Positions 16,977 through 25,785 are shown, counted from the first letter of the stretch. The stretch: DNA of 29,537 bases from Cellvibrionales bacterium UBA1854 (GCA_002338445.1 DDII01000095.1:1-29537); one strand, 5' to 3'. Translations and numbers: made by a program. Notes: a model not told the origin generated them from the sequence alone.

Positions 16977-17022
16977 AAAGTAGATAGCTTATGTGAATTT
17001 TGCCGAAGTACTTTTTATTTTT
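16975..17022 (+). terminator. Possible terminator after allophanate hydrolase
   Basis: An 8-bp inverted repeat, AAAAAGTA (16975-16982) and TACTTTTT (17009-17016) with a 26-nt loop, is followed by ATTTTT. The stem is AT-rich and the loop long, so termination is uncertain. Confidence 0.3.
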
Positions 17023-17192
17023 AGGAGTGAGAAAACTAATGGATAAGCATTAGAAAAGTGAGTAGATAGTTGGAGGATGTATTAGTTGTGACAAAAAAAT
17101 GTGAGTAGCTAGGTCAATTACAGTAGATGGTTAACAGGGTAAAAGTAACACACTTTGGTGTTATGTCACTTTATTAAGGGAGAGTAGTTTCT

Positions 17193-18743
17193 TTGGATGG
17201 GTTTCTTTCTTGGGTAGAACGTCGCGGGAATCAATTACCTGATCCAGTATTTTTATTTTTGTGGCTGATAGCATTACTCATTTTTGTGTCCGTTATCGCT
17301 GATTTCGCTGCTCTTTCCGCGCTCCATCCGTCCGAAATAGATCCGGTTAGTGGGGCATATCGAGTCTTGATGTCAACAAGTTTACTTTCAGCCGAAAATG
17401 TCGCACGAATTTGGGTCGAAATGCCAACTACCTTTATGCACTTTTATCCTCTTGGATATGTTTTGGTCGTAATGCTTGGTGCTGGCGTTGCGGAGCGAGC
17501 TGGCCTCTTCAGTTCTGCAATGCGTGCGGGTCTGCGAGATGCACCGAAAGCTGCATTGACGCCTTTGATAGTTTTTATAGGTATGATGGGTAATCTTGCC
17601 TCAGATGCTGCTTATGTTGTTTTAATCCCTCTCTCAGGATATATATTCTATGTTACAGGCCGCCATCCAGTCGTTGGCATTGCAGCTGCTTTCGCTGGAG
17701 TATCCGGAGGATTTTCTGCAAACCTTCTTCCAGGTCAGTTTGATGCGTTGCTCTTAGGTATAACGCAGGTAAGTGCCGAAAATGTGTTTGGCGAGGTTAC
17801 GATAAATATCGCTGGGAACTGGTTTTTTATCGCAGCTATGGTGGTGGTTTATCTACCGGTCATCTGGTTTGTTACCGACCGTATCATTGAACCTCGGCTC
17901 AGTGACTTTGATCCTGCACTAGCAAAAATTATCAGTATTGAACAAATTAGTGACCGCCCATTGACGCTTGAAGAGAAACGTGGGCTTGTTTATGGAGGAA
18001 TTTCAGCGCTCGTCATCATTGGCCTTTGGTCATTAATGACTTTGGGTCCAGGTACACCGCTAATTGATGAGGGAGCAGAAGCTGAAGCCCAATTGACACC
18101 ATTTTATAAGAGCCTTGTGGCTGGATCTTTTCTTCTGTTCTTATCATCAGGATGGGCCTACGGCAAAGGAGCCGGTACAATAAGATGCCACAGAGATGTG
18201 GTTAAAATGATGACAGAGTCGATGGAGGACTTAGCGTATTATCTTGTGCTCTCTTTTGTTGCAGCGCACTTTGTTGCTATGTTTGGCTGGTCAAATCTGG
18301 GTCTTATCTTTGCGGTCCATGGCGCTGATTTTCTCGAAAGCATAAGTATGCCATCATGGATTTTACTGACTCTTATTATTTTATTGTCGGCGCTATTGAA
18401 TCTTTTTGTCGGCTCAGCGAGCGCAAAGTGGGCTCTAATTTCTCCCGTTTTGGTTCCCATGTTAATGTTGCTGGGCATCTCACCGGAGATGGCTACTGCG
18501 GCATATCGGGTTGGTGACAGTGCAACAAATATTATTACTCCACTGATGGTTTATTTTCCCTTAATTCTCATTTTTTGTCAGCGTTGGAAAAGTGATTTTG
18601 GCATAGGTAGCTTGGCGGCCATGATGCTTCCATATTCATTAGCATTAATTATCGCGGGATTAGGCATGACAATCTTTTGGGTTGTGCTTGATTTACCGCT
18701 GGGACCGGGGACGAGAGTATTTTTTGAAGTACCCAGTCCTTAG
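17193..18743 (+). CDS. AbgT-family transporter
   Basis: A 516-residue inner-membrane protein of the AbgT family (p-aminobenzoyl-glutamate transporters and relatives that export sulfonamides), with roughly a dozen hydrophobic segments. Recognisable blocks are LPDPVFLFLWLIALLIF near the N-terminus, VMLGAGVAERAGLFSSAMR (about 93-111), MMGNLASDAAYVVLIPL, AGVSGGFSANLLPGQFDALL, and near the end ALLNLFVGSASAKWALISPV and YRVGDSATNIITPLM, the paired re-entrant loop signatures. The start is TTG at 17193 with GGGAGAG about 9 nt upstream. It lies 216 bp after allophanate hydrolase on the same strand, probably with its own promoter. The substrate is unknown: a peptide-like nitrogen compound or an exported metabolite is possible. 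Confidence 0.88.
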   Translation: MDGFLSWVERRGNQLPDPVFLFLWLIALLIFVSVIADFAALSALHPSEIDPVSGAYRVLMSTSLLSAENVARIWVEMPTTFMHFYPLGYVLVVMLGAGVAERAGLFSSAMRAGLRDAPKAALTPLIVFIGMMGNLASDAAYVVLIPLSGYIFYVTGRHPVVGIAAAFAGVSGGFSANLLPGQFDALLLGITQVSAENVFGEVTINIAGNWFFIAAMVVVYLPVIWFVTDRIIEPRLSDFDPALAKIISIEQISDRPLTLEEKRGLVYGGISALVIIGLWSLMTLGPGTPLIDEGAEAEAQLTPFYKSLVAGSFLLFLSSGWAYGKGAGTIRCHRDVVKMMTESMEDLAYYLVLSFVAAHFVAMFGWSNLGLIFAVHGADFLESISMPSWILLTLIILLSALLNLFVGSASAKWALISPVLVPMLMLLGISPEMATAAYRVGDSATNIITPLMVYFPLILIFCQRWKSDFGIGSLAAMMLPYSLALIIAGLGMTIFWVVLDLPLGPGTRVFFEVPSP

Positions 18744-19765
18744 GTTAACGGAAGCTTTAGATGTTTAGCTAGATAAATATCTGAGTAACCTATTGGAATT
18801 CACAGCTTTGTAATTATAAGGTAATCTATAGTAACTATGGAAACCCGGGGTCATGAACTTTCTCTCAGGCTAATGGTTTCCGAATATACCACTCAAGAGT
18901 AGCTGAAAAAATCTTTTTCTAGGAGTTATCAGCGATTAATTCCAAAATCATCTCTGCAAATGCTTGCGTTGTATCACCTTGTCCAGGGCATTGTACTTTT
19001 GAACTTTAAATATTTTTGGAGTCTTTTCATCGGAGTTTCGTTTTAAAACTGATTATCCATTTGACCATGATCCTCTCTCCGTCGAATGCGGTTAAGAATG
19101 GCTTGTTGAATTTCCGGAAAGAAACCCATGTTTGGCGGTTTGCTGGCACCTCCGCATCAACGGCAGAAAGTCAGATCAGACGGGGGAATCACCGCACCGT
19201 GTTTGGATGCTTCGACTGGAAATGGTTTAGCATGTCCTCGTTATTCTTTTTAAAAGCAATCTACTAGCCAATGCTTCATCATTTTAACTGAGACAAAATC
19301 TTCCTACATCGCCCAATGCCGAATCTAGCACACAAACGGTGGCAGTGTATTGCTGCCGGCTTTTTTAGTTTAATCCTGAAATCCGCGTCTTTCACCGAGT
19401 CCTTGCCTTTAGTAGCATTGCAATCGATGGCTTTGAGTATCAGCGTTTCGATAAGCTACTGTCGAAGCGGCGCGGCCATTTCTAATCAAATATCGTGGGC
19501 ATCTGCAAGTCCTGTCATAGAGACAAAAACTTTCCCCCCCGGTCTTGAATACTTTAATATTTAAGTTACTTGTGGTGTTACTTATCGATTATGCAGGACT
19601 ACGTCTAATTCATCACTGTTTTAGGTGTTGGTATCAACATGGAAGAAAACCGGTATCATTGCTCTATGGTGGTCCACCGACATATGTGCTACACCGCTTT
19701 ATGCTGGTTAGGGAGGTAATTACCGCAAGCGAGTTCTCAAAGTTATTTACATTGACACGCTTTAA
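18744..19765. other. One-kilobase gap without an intact gene
   Basis: No intact gene recognised. Frames of 60-80 codons exist on both strands (for example plus 19016-19267 and 19316-19564) but lack ribosome sites and family resemblance. On the minus strand, short protein-like stretches such as KVFKTGGKVFVSMTGLADAHDI (near 19490-19560) are interrupted by stops, and a run of seven C lies at about 19534-19540. A decayed gene downstream of the dehydratase is possible. A 7-bp inverted repeat GGAAACC/GGTTTCC lies at 18839-18845 and 18875-18881. Confidence 0.4.
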
Positions 19766-21298
19766 TCACATCACTGCTCCTATTTGCCACGGAACGAACT
19801 CTACCTCGCCAAAGCCAAGCTCCTCGCTCTTACTGCGCTTTCCGGATGCGATTTTGATCATCAGTTCGAAAATTTCTTCTCCTTTTTCCTGGATATTTTT
19901 GCCTTCTGATACTATATCTCCGCAGTTTAGGTCCATGTCATCCGACATGCGTTCATACATCTCAGAATTAGTTGCAAGCTTGATACACGGTGTAGGTTTA
20001 TAGCCTGAAACTGATCCGCGACCTGTTGTGAAAATAATCAGATTTGCTCCTGATGCTACTTGCCCGGTGACGGAGCATGGATCAAAACCAGGACTATCCA
20101 TAAAAACGAAACCATTTTTTGTAACGATTTCACCGAATTTGTATACATCCCTCAGTGGGGCAGTTCCACTTTTGGCGACTGCCCCCAAAGATTTTTCAAG
20201 AATATTCGTTAACCCACCTCTTATGTTGCCACGGCTGGGGTTATTGTTGATCTCTCCACCATTTCGCGCTGCATAATCCTCCCACCAGCGGATTCTCTCG
20301 ATCAACTTTTCTCCAACTTCAACTGTTTCTGCCCTCCTCGTCAGTAGGTGTTCGGCACCATAAATTTCCGTAGTTTCAGATAAAATTGTTGTCCCTCCAT
20401 GGCGCACTAGAAGATCTGAAGAATAACCGAGAGCCGGATTTGCAGTGATACCAGAAAATCCATCAGACCCGCCGCACTGCATTCCAATGGTAAGTTTAGA
20501 AATCGATACTGGCTCTCTTCTCGCGTCGTTCGCGGCGTGAGCAATACCTCTGAGTTCCTTGAGGCCTTGCTCTACGGTTTTGCGAGTTCCGCCACTTCCT
20601 TGAATAGTCATGCATCGTAATTCGCCATCTAAGTCTGTTGCGCGATCTCCAAAAAGATCACTAACTTGCATTACCTCACAGCCAAGACCTACCACTAAAA
20701 TCCCACCGAAATTCGGATGGCGGGCGTAGCCAGATAGTGTCCTAAACAGGTTAGAATATCCTTCATCACTCCTGGACATGCCGCATCCTGTTCCATGAAC
20801 TAAAGGGACAATCCCATCGATATTTTGAAAATCCTCAAGGAGGCCACTTTTTTCTGCAGCGTCGGCAATAAAGCGCACGACTGATCCTGAGCAGTTCACA
20901 GAAGTGAGAAGTCCAATATAATTTCGAGTACCTACTCTGCCATCTGATCTTACATAGCCTGAGAACGTGCGGTCATGCTCGATTTTTGAAAGCGGTGCAT
21001 TACTTGTTGCAAAGAGATATTTTTTTTCTTTGTGTCCCATCCCAAGATTGTGTGTGTGTACATGCTCGCCTGGGAGAATGACAGAGCTGGCCTGGCCGAT
21101 TACTTGACCATAACGCAGTATATCTTGACCGTTTGAGATAGAAACTGATGCGACCTTATGACCTTTGGCCACTGCCGACAGTGCACGAAATGTTGTTCCA
21201 TGGCTTGAAATCGGTTCTCCATGCAAGATATCACGGAGCGCAATAACTACGTTGTCGCTAGGATGCAGTCTTAATGTAGTGCCATCTGTTCTTTTCAT
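19766..21298 (-). CDS. UxaA/GarD-family sugar-acid dehydratase (altronate dehydratase-like)
   Basis: A 510-residue dehydratase related to altronate and galactarate dehydratases, which remove water from aldonic or aldaric acids to give 2-keto-3-deoxy acids. It has an N-terminal SAF-type domain (about 5-85, LHPSDNVVIALRDI to GEHVHTHNLGMG) followed by the catalytic region. The latter includes GYVRSDGRVGTRNYIGLLTSVNCSGSV, HGTGCGMSRSDEG, GLGCEVMQ, MQCGGSDGFSGITANPALG, SETTEIYGAEHLLTRRA, MDSPGFDP and FTTGRGSVSG. The cysteines in these blocks are the usual metal-site region. Full length. The ATG at 21298 (MKRTDGTTLRLH) fits the family start. The frame also extends to a TTG at 21367, which would add 23 unlikely residues. 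It is divergent from a FAH-family gene, which suggests one catabolic pathway, but the exact sugar acid is unknown. Confidence 0.88.
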   Translation of the reverse strand: MKRTDGTTLRLHPSDNVVIALRDILHGEPISSHGTTFRALSAVAKGHKVASVSISNGQDILRYGQVIGQASSVILPGEHVHTHNLGMGHKEKKYLFATSNAPLSKIEHDRTFSGYVRSDGRVGTRNYIGLLTSVNCSGSVVRFIADAAEKSGLLEDFQNIDGIVPLVHGTGCGMSRSDEGYSNLFRTLSGYARHPNFGGILVVGLGCEVMQVSDLFGDRATDLDGELRCMTIQGSGGTRKTVEQGLKELRGIAHAANDARREPVSISKLTIGMQCGGSDGFSGITANPALGYSSDLLVRHGGTTILSETTEIYGAEHLLTRRAETVEVGEKLIERIRWWEDYAARNGGEINNNPSRGNIRGGLTNILEKSLGAVAKSGTAPLRDVYKFGEIVTKNGFVFMDSPGFDPCSVTGQVASGANLIIFTTGRGSVSGYKPTPCIKLATNSEMYERMSDDMDLNCGDIVSEGKNIQEKGEEIFELMIKIASGKRSKSEELGFGEVEFVPWQIGAVM

Positions 21299-21374
21299 TT
21301 TTTTGGGTTTCCGCTCAACGTATTTCAACAGTACTGAACAAATATTTAATAATTTCGGTATCCACAAAATCTAT

Positions 21375-21384
21375 TAACATGTTA
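21375..21384. promoter_or_regulatory. Perfect 10-bp palindrome upstream of the dehydratase
   Basis: TAACATGTTA lies 77-86 bp before the dehydratase ATG. It is a possible operator, but a palindrome this short also occurs by chance. Confidence 0.2.
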
Positions 21385-21398
21385 TTGAGTTCTCACTC

Positions 21399-21516
21399 TT
21401 CTTTCGGATAGCTTGACTAATTTTGTCCGACAAGTAAACGATAGAAGGCCTGAAGTTTTTTAATGGGTAAGATATAAGTGTTAGACGGCCAGCAAAAAAA
21501 ATCGTATCCGAAAGAA
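21399..21516. repeat. 12-bp inverted repeat flanking 94 bp in the divergent control region
   Basis: TTCTTTCGGATA (21399-21410) and its exact reverse complement TATCCGAAAGAA (21505-21516). A 12-bp perfect match within a 500-bp region is unlikely by chance (expected well below 0.05). The arms could be two operator copies in opposite orientation for a looping regulator. Confidence 0.55.
21423..21433. promoter_or_regulatory. GntR/FadR-like operator
   Basis: TTGTCCGACAA is a 5-1-5 perfect palindrome matching the TNGTNNNACNA pattern of FadR-subfamily GntR regulators, which commonly control sugar-acid catabolism. It lies inside the larger inverted repeat between the dehydratase and the FAH-family gene. 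No regulator gene is in the window. Confidence 0.4.
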
Positions 21517-21816
21517 TTAGTGTAGCGTAGCTGGGCGATTTTATGATTTTTAAGTCGAACCTCTTCGGCATTAGATATAAACTTTATGCTACCCTCTTTT
21601 GGCTGATAAATGTACCATTATTAATATGCTTGCATACGATTTTAGTCTGTTGAATCAGTTTATTAATCGGCCCGTCAACCATGATAGGATCGGGTTCGGC
21701 GGTTTATCATTGGGCAATGTCTGCACGAGGGTTAGTAAAAAAATGCACACTATTGATCAAAGATATCTAATTTTCGAAAACAATGTTAATAAAGCCCGTA
21801 ATCAAGAGATAATTTG

Positions 21817-22938
21817 ATGCCATTTTCTAATTCTAATCCAGGGGGAGTTTGGTTAGGCCGCGCTGAATTAGTTGGATTGGGCCCTGTGGTGGTAACAATA
21901 CGCGACGGGTATCTTCTGGATATCACAAGCCGGAATTCTGCAACAACCCGCGATGTATTAGAAAAAAGTAATGCTACAGAATTTGTAAAGACCTGTAAGG
22001 GTACCCCGCTGGCCGCTATTTCTGATATTCCACCGACCATAAAATGGCTTGCTCCATGCGATTTTCAAGCCATAAAGGCCTGTGGAGTAACATTTATCGG
22101 ATCAATGATAGAGCGAGTGATCGAAGAACAGGCTGCGGGTGATTTTGAAAGAGCGCACGATGTTAGGATTCAGATTACTGATTGCTTGGGGGAAAATCTG
22201 AGCGAGATTGTGCCGGGGTCCAAAGAAGCAGGAGAAGTAAAACGTATACTTATTGAACAAGGGCTTTGGTCTCAATACCTTGAGGTCGGTATAGGCCCAG
22301 ACGCCGAAATATTTTCGAAGGCACAAGTTTTATCTGCCGTCGGTTATGGTGAAGATGTAGGTTTGCATCCGTCTTCGATTTGGAATAATCCAGAGCCAGA
22401 GGTAGTGCTTGCAGTTTCATCTGGAGGCAATATTATGGGCGCAACTCTGGGTAATGATGTTAATTTGCGTGATATCGAAGGCCGCTCTGCATTACTTTTA
22501 TCGAAAGCAAAAGATAACAATGCCAGTTGTGCCATTGGGCCTATGATTCGTTTATTTGATGACAAGTTCAAACTTGAAGATGTCCGAAATGCTGAACTGG
22601 AGTTACGGATTGTCGGCAAAGATGGTTTTGAGTTGATCGGGTATAGCTCCATGAACCAAATTAGCCGTGATCCAAAGGATCTTGTTAAACAGACCGTAGG
22701 ACGTCATCATCAGTATCCAGATGGATTAATGCTTTTTCTCGGTACGCTCTTTGCTCCCACGCAGGATCGAGATGCAGTGGGTAGAGGGTTCACTCACAAG
22801 CTGGGTGATGTTGTTACAATTTCTTGTTCTGAGCTAGGGAGTTTAAAAAATACGGTTCAGCTTTCCACTGAATGCCCAAAGTGGACAATTGGAGCGACTG
22901 CGCTTATGCGAAATCTAGTTGCACGAAACCTCATTTAG
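21817..22938 (+). CDS. Fumarylacetoacetate hydrolase-family protein (AraD1/GguC-like)
   Basis: A 373-residue protein of the FAH superfamily, closest by eye to AraD1/GguC proteins, some of which dehydrate 2-keto-3-deoxy-L-arabinonate to 2-oxoglutarate semialdehyde. Core family blocks are AIKACGVTFIGSMIERVIEE, HPSSIWNNPEPEVVLAVSS (metal-binding Glu residues in NPEPEV), GATLGNDVNLRDIEGRSALLLSKAKDNNASCAIGPMIRLFD, MNQISRDPKDLV, QYPDGLMLFLGTLFAPTQDRDA and GFTHKLGDVVTIS. It is full length. The ATG at 21817 is chosen over the adjacent TTG at 21814, and the ribosome site is weak. It is divergent from the UxaA-type dehydratase. Together they would take a sugar acid through a keto-deoxy intermediate towards central metabolism, which is inferred from family and neighbourhood. 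Confidence 0.87.
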   Translation: MPFSNSNPGGVWLGRAELVGLGPVVVTIRDGYLLDITSRNSATTRDVLEKSNATEFVKTCKGTPLAAISDIPPTIKWLAPCDFQAIKACGVTFIGSMIERVIEEQAAGDFERAHDVRIQITDCLGENLSEIVPGSKEAGEVKRILIEQGLWSQYLEVGIGPDAEIFSKAQVLSAVGYGEDVGLHPSSIWNNPEPEVVLAVSSGGNIMGATLGNDVNLRDIEGRSALLLSKAKDNNASCAIGPMIRLFDDKFKLEDVRNAELELRIVGKDGFELIGYSSMNQISRDPKDLVKQTVGRHHQYPDGLMLFLGTLFAPTQDRDAVGRGFTHKLGDVVTISCSELGSLKNTVQLSTECPKWTIGATALMRNLVARNLI

Positions 22939-23125
22939 GCGCAAACCGGTTTAGTTTAGGAGTTTTTTTTAATCGAAATAACTAAGGCTTTCTGAGCATG
23001 GCGAGATAGACCAGTCATTAATAAGACATTTTTTGCTAAAGTTGATGCTTCACGGAGATGGTTAGTCTTTGGGGGAAGTTATAGAGAGCTTTCTTTTGCA
23101 GGAGAACTTACTAACGGGGCAGAGA

Positions 23126-24097
23126 TTGCAGAAGTTAAAAGGTATTTTAAATAATTTTTTGTTTTTCTTGCTTGTGAGCTGTGGGGGAGGCTCTGAGCAC
23201 AATGATGATGCTCGATCACAGCAAAACTCGGTGACTGCTTTGGAGACAAATTCAATAGTTATTCCCTTGGCTGAGGGCGCTGAGGATTTGCAGGCTAAAG
23301 ATAAACTCAATTATCAAGTGGTTTCCTCACGTGAGTTGGTTGCGGATGGAATTTCCGGTATCGACACATATGAATTGATAAGGAATTTTGGAGGACCCAG
23401 GTCCTTAGAGACACCGGATCTGTATCCAATAAATCATCCTTTGATGCGGCATATTGTTGAGGACACTGATCAGTCTGTTGGACATCATTTTGTGTTTAAA
23501 CTACATCGAGATATTGATCGAGACCGAGACAGAGAGGAAATAATGGACCGACAGCGAAACGAGATTAAAACATATGCTCAGTCTGAGGATGCAGTAAAAG
23601 GTTTTGAGCATGAAATAGTCATCTTGACCTGGAAGTTTTTCATTCCCGCCGAGTTATCCCTTTCTACTCGATTTACTCATTTTTTTCAGCTAAAAGCAGT
23701 CGGGGGAAATGATTCCCAACCAATACTCACTCTTACTGGAAACAACGAGAGTGATGGAGACGGATATGAGATAAGACACAGCCCACATGAGTATGATGTT
23801 GAACTCGCAAGAGTGTCGAGGTCTAAGCTGGACGCTCGCTGGATGAGGGCATACGTGCGTGTAAAGTTGTCAAATGAAGGAAATCTCAGGTTGATTGTTA
23901 GTGATCTTCTGTCAGAGGAAATAGTTTTCGATATTAAGAGAGAAAATATTGATATGTGGAGGGGAACCTCTGCAGCGCATTTTGTGAGACCAAAGTGGGG
24001 AATCTATCGTTCGTTATCGGATAGTTTTAATCTCCGTCCTCAGGAAGAAATTGTTAGATTTGCCGATTTTCAAATATCTAAGGTCAAAACACGTTAA
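23126..24097 (+). CDS. Lipoprotein with jelly-roll fold resembling polysaccharide lyases
   Basis: Predicted lipoprotein of about 323 residues. The hydrophobic stretch ILNNFLFFLLVSC ends in a lipobox LVSC followed by GGGSEHNDD, so it is probably membrane-anchored. The mature part has features I associate with concanavalin-like jelly-roll lyases: HHFVFKLHRDIDRDRDREE, DRQRNEIKTY, WKFFIPAELSLSTRFTHFFQLKAVGG and, near the end, RPKWGIYRSL. The family number cannot be given. An activity on an anionic polysaccharide is plausible but not shown. The start is uncertain: TTG at 23126 has GGGG upstream and gives a normal lipoprotein signal, while TTG at 23069 would add 19 residues before it. No closely linked partner gene is seen. 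Confidence 0.55.
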   Translation: MQKLKGILNNFLFFLLVSCGGGSEHNDDARSQQNSVTALETNSIVIPLAEGAEDLQAKDKLNYQVVSSRELVADGISGIDTYELIRNFGGPRSLETPDLYPINHPLMRHIVEDTDQSVGHHFVFKLHRDIDRDRDREEIMDRQRNEIKTYAQSEDAVKGFEHEIVILTWKFFIPAELSLSTRFTHFFQLKAVGGNDSQPILTLTGNNESDGDGYEIRHSPHEYDVELARVSRSKLDARWMRAYVRVKLSNEGNLRLIVSDLLSEEIVFDIKRENIDMWRGTSAAHFVRPKWGIYRSLSDSFNLRPQEEIVRFADFQISKVKTR

Positions 24098-24207
24098 GAC
24101 TGTAGTTATCGTTCAGAAATAAATAGTAGACTAGGATCAACACACGGAAAATTACCTTTGGAGTCTATCTAGAAAATTTAATTCTATTTGGGGACGATTG
24201 CATTTTT

Positions 24208-24305
24208 TAAGGAGGTGTTATTATATGTGATTTGCTAAGCCCCTGATTTCACCGAAGCGAAGACGTTTTATCAGATCACTCAAGGTCATTTGTGCTCTGA
24301 ACTAA
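24208..24305 (+). other. Perfect Shine-Dalgarno with AUG-UGA start-stop
   Basis: TAAGGAGGTG (24208-24217 region) matches the full anti-Shine-Dalgarno complement and lies 8 nt before ATG (24225-24227), which is immediately followed by TGA. Past that TGA the same frame reads FAKPLISPKRRRFIRSLKVICALN before TAA at 24303-24305, a basic peptide-like sequence. The site could be a broken small gene, a start-stop regulatory element, or chance. The surrounding 24098-24513 interval holds no other gene that I can support. Confidence 0.35.
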
Positions 24306-24513
24306 AAGTGTCTCGGCAAAAAAAGGGTGGTATTAACTCGATGCGTTCAGTCAAAATCCGATAATCGCGAGTAACGTTGATATACTACAAGTATAGAGTG
24401 ACTTCCCATAGCATCCCCGTAATTCGTTTTTGAGAATTTGGGAGGGTCTAGCGAATAATTCACTTAGAACTTGCATATCCTTGATACCAAGCGACCACAA
24501 GTGAGCTGCTAAC

Positions 24514-25785
24514 TTGCGCGATAATAAATTATTTGAATCTTTATCCAACAAGGATTTCCGTCTTCTTTGGATGTCTAGTGTCTGTGCCTCCTTCGCCATG
24601 CAGATGCGAAACATTGCGCAGGGATGGCTAGTTTATGATATTACGCAATCACCCATGGCACTCACTTGGGTAATGCTATCATTTATTGTGCCATCTGCCA
24701 TTTTCTCGTTGATTGGCGGGGTGCTTACTGATCGGATCAGCAAGAAAAACATTATTATTTATACCCAATTGCTAAATGCTACAGCTACTTTTTTTCTCGC
24801 TTATCTTACTCATACCGGAGAAATAACCTTTTGGCATTTTATACTTTTTGGAGTTTTTAATGGTGCCATTGGTTCGTTGAGCATGCCTGCAAGTTTTTCA
24901 ATTGTCCCGGAAATTGTTAGAAGCGAGAATCTTGTGAATGCAAATGCCTTGAAAGTCTCGACATATAATCTGTCTAGTATTCTCGGTCCCGCTATTGCAG
25001 GAGTAATGATAGGAATGTTTTCGTCAGGTGGTGAGAACTCTAATGAAAGTGTGGGAATTGTCTTCTTCATAATTTCAGGTATTTTGTTTCTGGCAACTTT
25101 TTTGGCCTCGCTATTGGAACACAAGGGTCAACCCGAGACTGCACCTGTAACATCATCAATGGAGGATCTTCGTGAGGGAATAGACTTTGTTAGGAAAGAG
25201 GACTTTATTTTGGGTTTGCTTCTCTTGGGTCTTATTCCATCCTCCTTTGGGAAATCAATAAACTTTCTCCTTCCTGTATTCAACCAAGATGTCATTGGTG
25301 GTGGCCCAGAAGAGTTGGGAATTCTCATGGCGGGGATAGGAGTCGGCGCGCTTCTGGGCTCATTACTTCTTGCCAAACTCGGCAATTTCAGGAATAAAGG
25401 TCGGGCGATGTTTATGCTTGTTTATTGCTGGTCGATAGCAATTGCTGTATTTGCTTTCGCGGGAAACTTATCTATAGCGATTTTTTTTGGCGCTTTTATT
25501 GCTTTTTTTGGCACTTTTTTTGGCTCACTCAATATGAGTATGACACAAATAGTGACACCACAACATATCCGAGGCCGCGTAATGAGCTTGGTTATGGTGA
25601 TTAATATCATAAATCCATTAGCAGCTATCCCTATCGGAGCCATCGCAGAGTATTCCAACATAAACATCGCACTGTTGTTTGCATCAGTAATGTTATCGAT
25701 ATCTGCTTTTAGTTTGAACAGAGCTTTTCCGAATTTAAAGCTGGTCGATGAAATCTATATTACAAAAAAAAGCTCAAAAATTTAG
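24514..25785 (+). CDS. MFS transporter, EntS-like (MFS_3) family
   Basis: A 423-residue major facilitator with about 12 membrane segments, resembling the enterobactin-exporter (EntS)/MFS_3 group. Typical features are NKDFRLLWMSSVCASFAMQMRNIAQGWLVYD at the N-terminus, the inter-helix motif GGVLTDRISKKN (about 68-79), the MPASFSIVPEIVRSENLVNANALKVSTYNLSSILGPAIAG block of helices 4-5, and TPQHIRGRVMSLVMVINIINPLAAIPIGAIAEY in the second half. It probably exports a small organic molecule across the inner membrane; the substrate is unknown. The TTG at 24514 is the likely start, without a strong ribosome site, and the first residues RDNKLFESLSNKDFR fit the family. Confidence 0.85.
   Translation: MRDNKLFESLSNKDFRLLWMSSVCASFAMQMRNIAQGWLVYDITQSPMALTWVMLSFIVPSAIFSLIGGVLTDRISKKNIIIYTQLLNATATFFLAYLTHTGEITFWHFILFGVFNGAIGSLSMPASFSIVPEIVRSENLVNANALKVSTYNLSSILGPAIAGVMIGMFSSGGENSNESVGIVFFIISGILFLATFLASLLEHKGQPETAPVTSSMEDLREGIDFVRKEDFILGLLLLGLIPSSFGKSINFLLPVFNQDVIGGGPEELGILMAGIGVGALLGSLLLAKLGNFRNKGRAMFMLVYCWSIAIAVFAFAGNLSIAIFFGAFIAFFGTFFGSLNMSMTQIVTPQHIRGRVMSLVMVINIINPLAAIPIGAIAEYSNINIALLFASVMLSISAFSLNRAFPNLKLVDEIYITKKSSKI

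Noticed and set aside
17027..17110. Several tiny ATG frames after AGGAG-like sequences (such as MDKH and ATG-TGA)
   Set aside because: Two to five codons each in low-complexity sequence, with no perfect ribosome site. Most likely chance.
21599..21817. 72-codon frame whose stop overlaps the FAH-family ATG
   Set aside because: The overlap looks like translational coupling, but the start is TTG with no ribosome site and the sequence resembles translated intergenic DNA.
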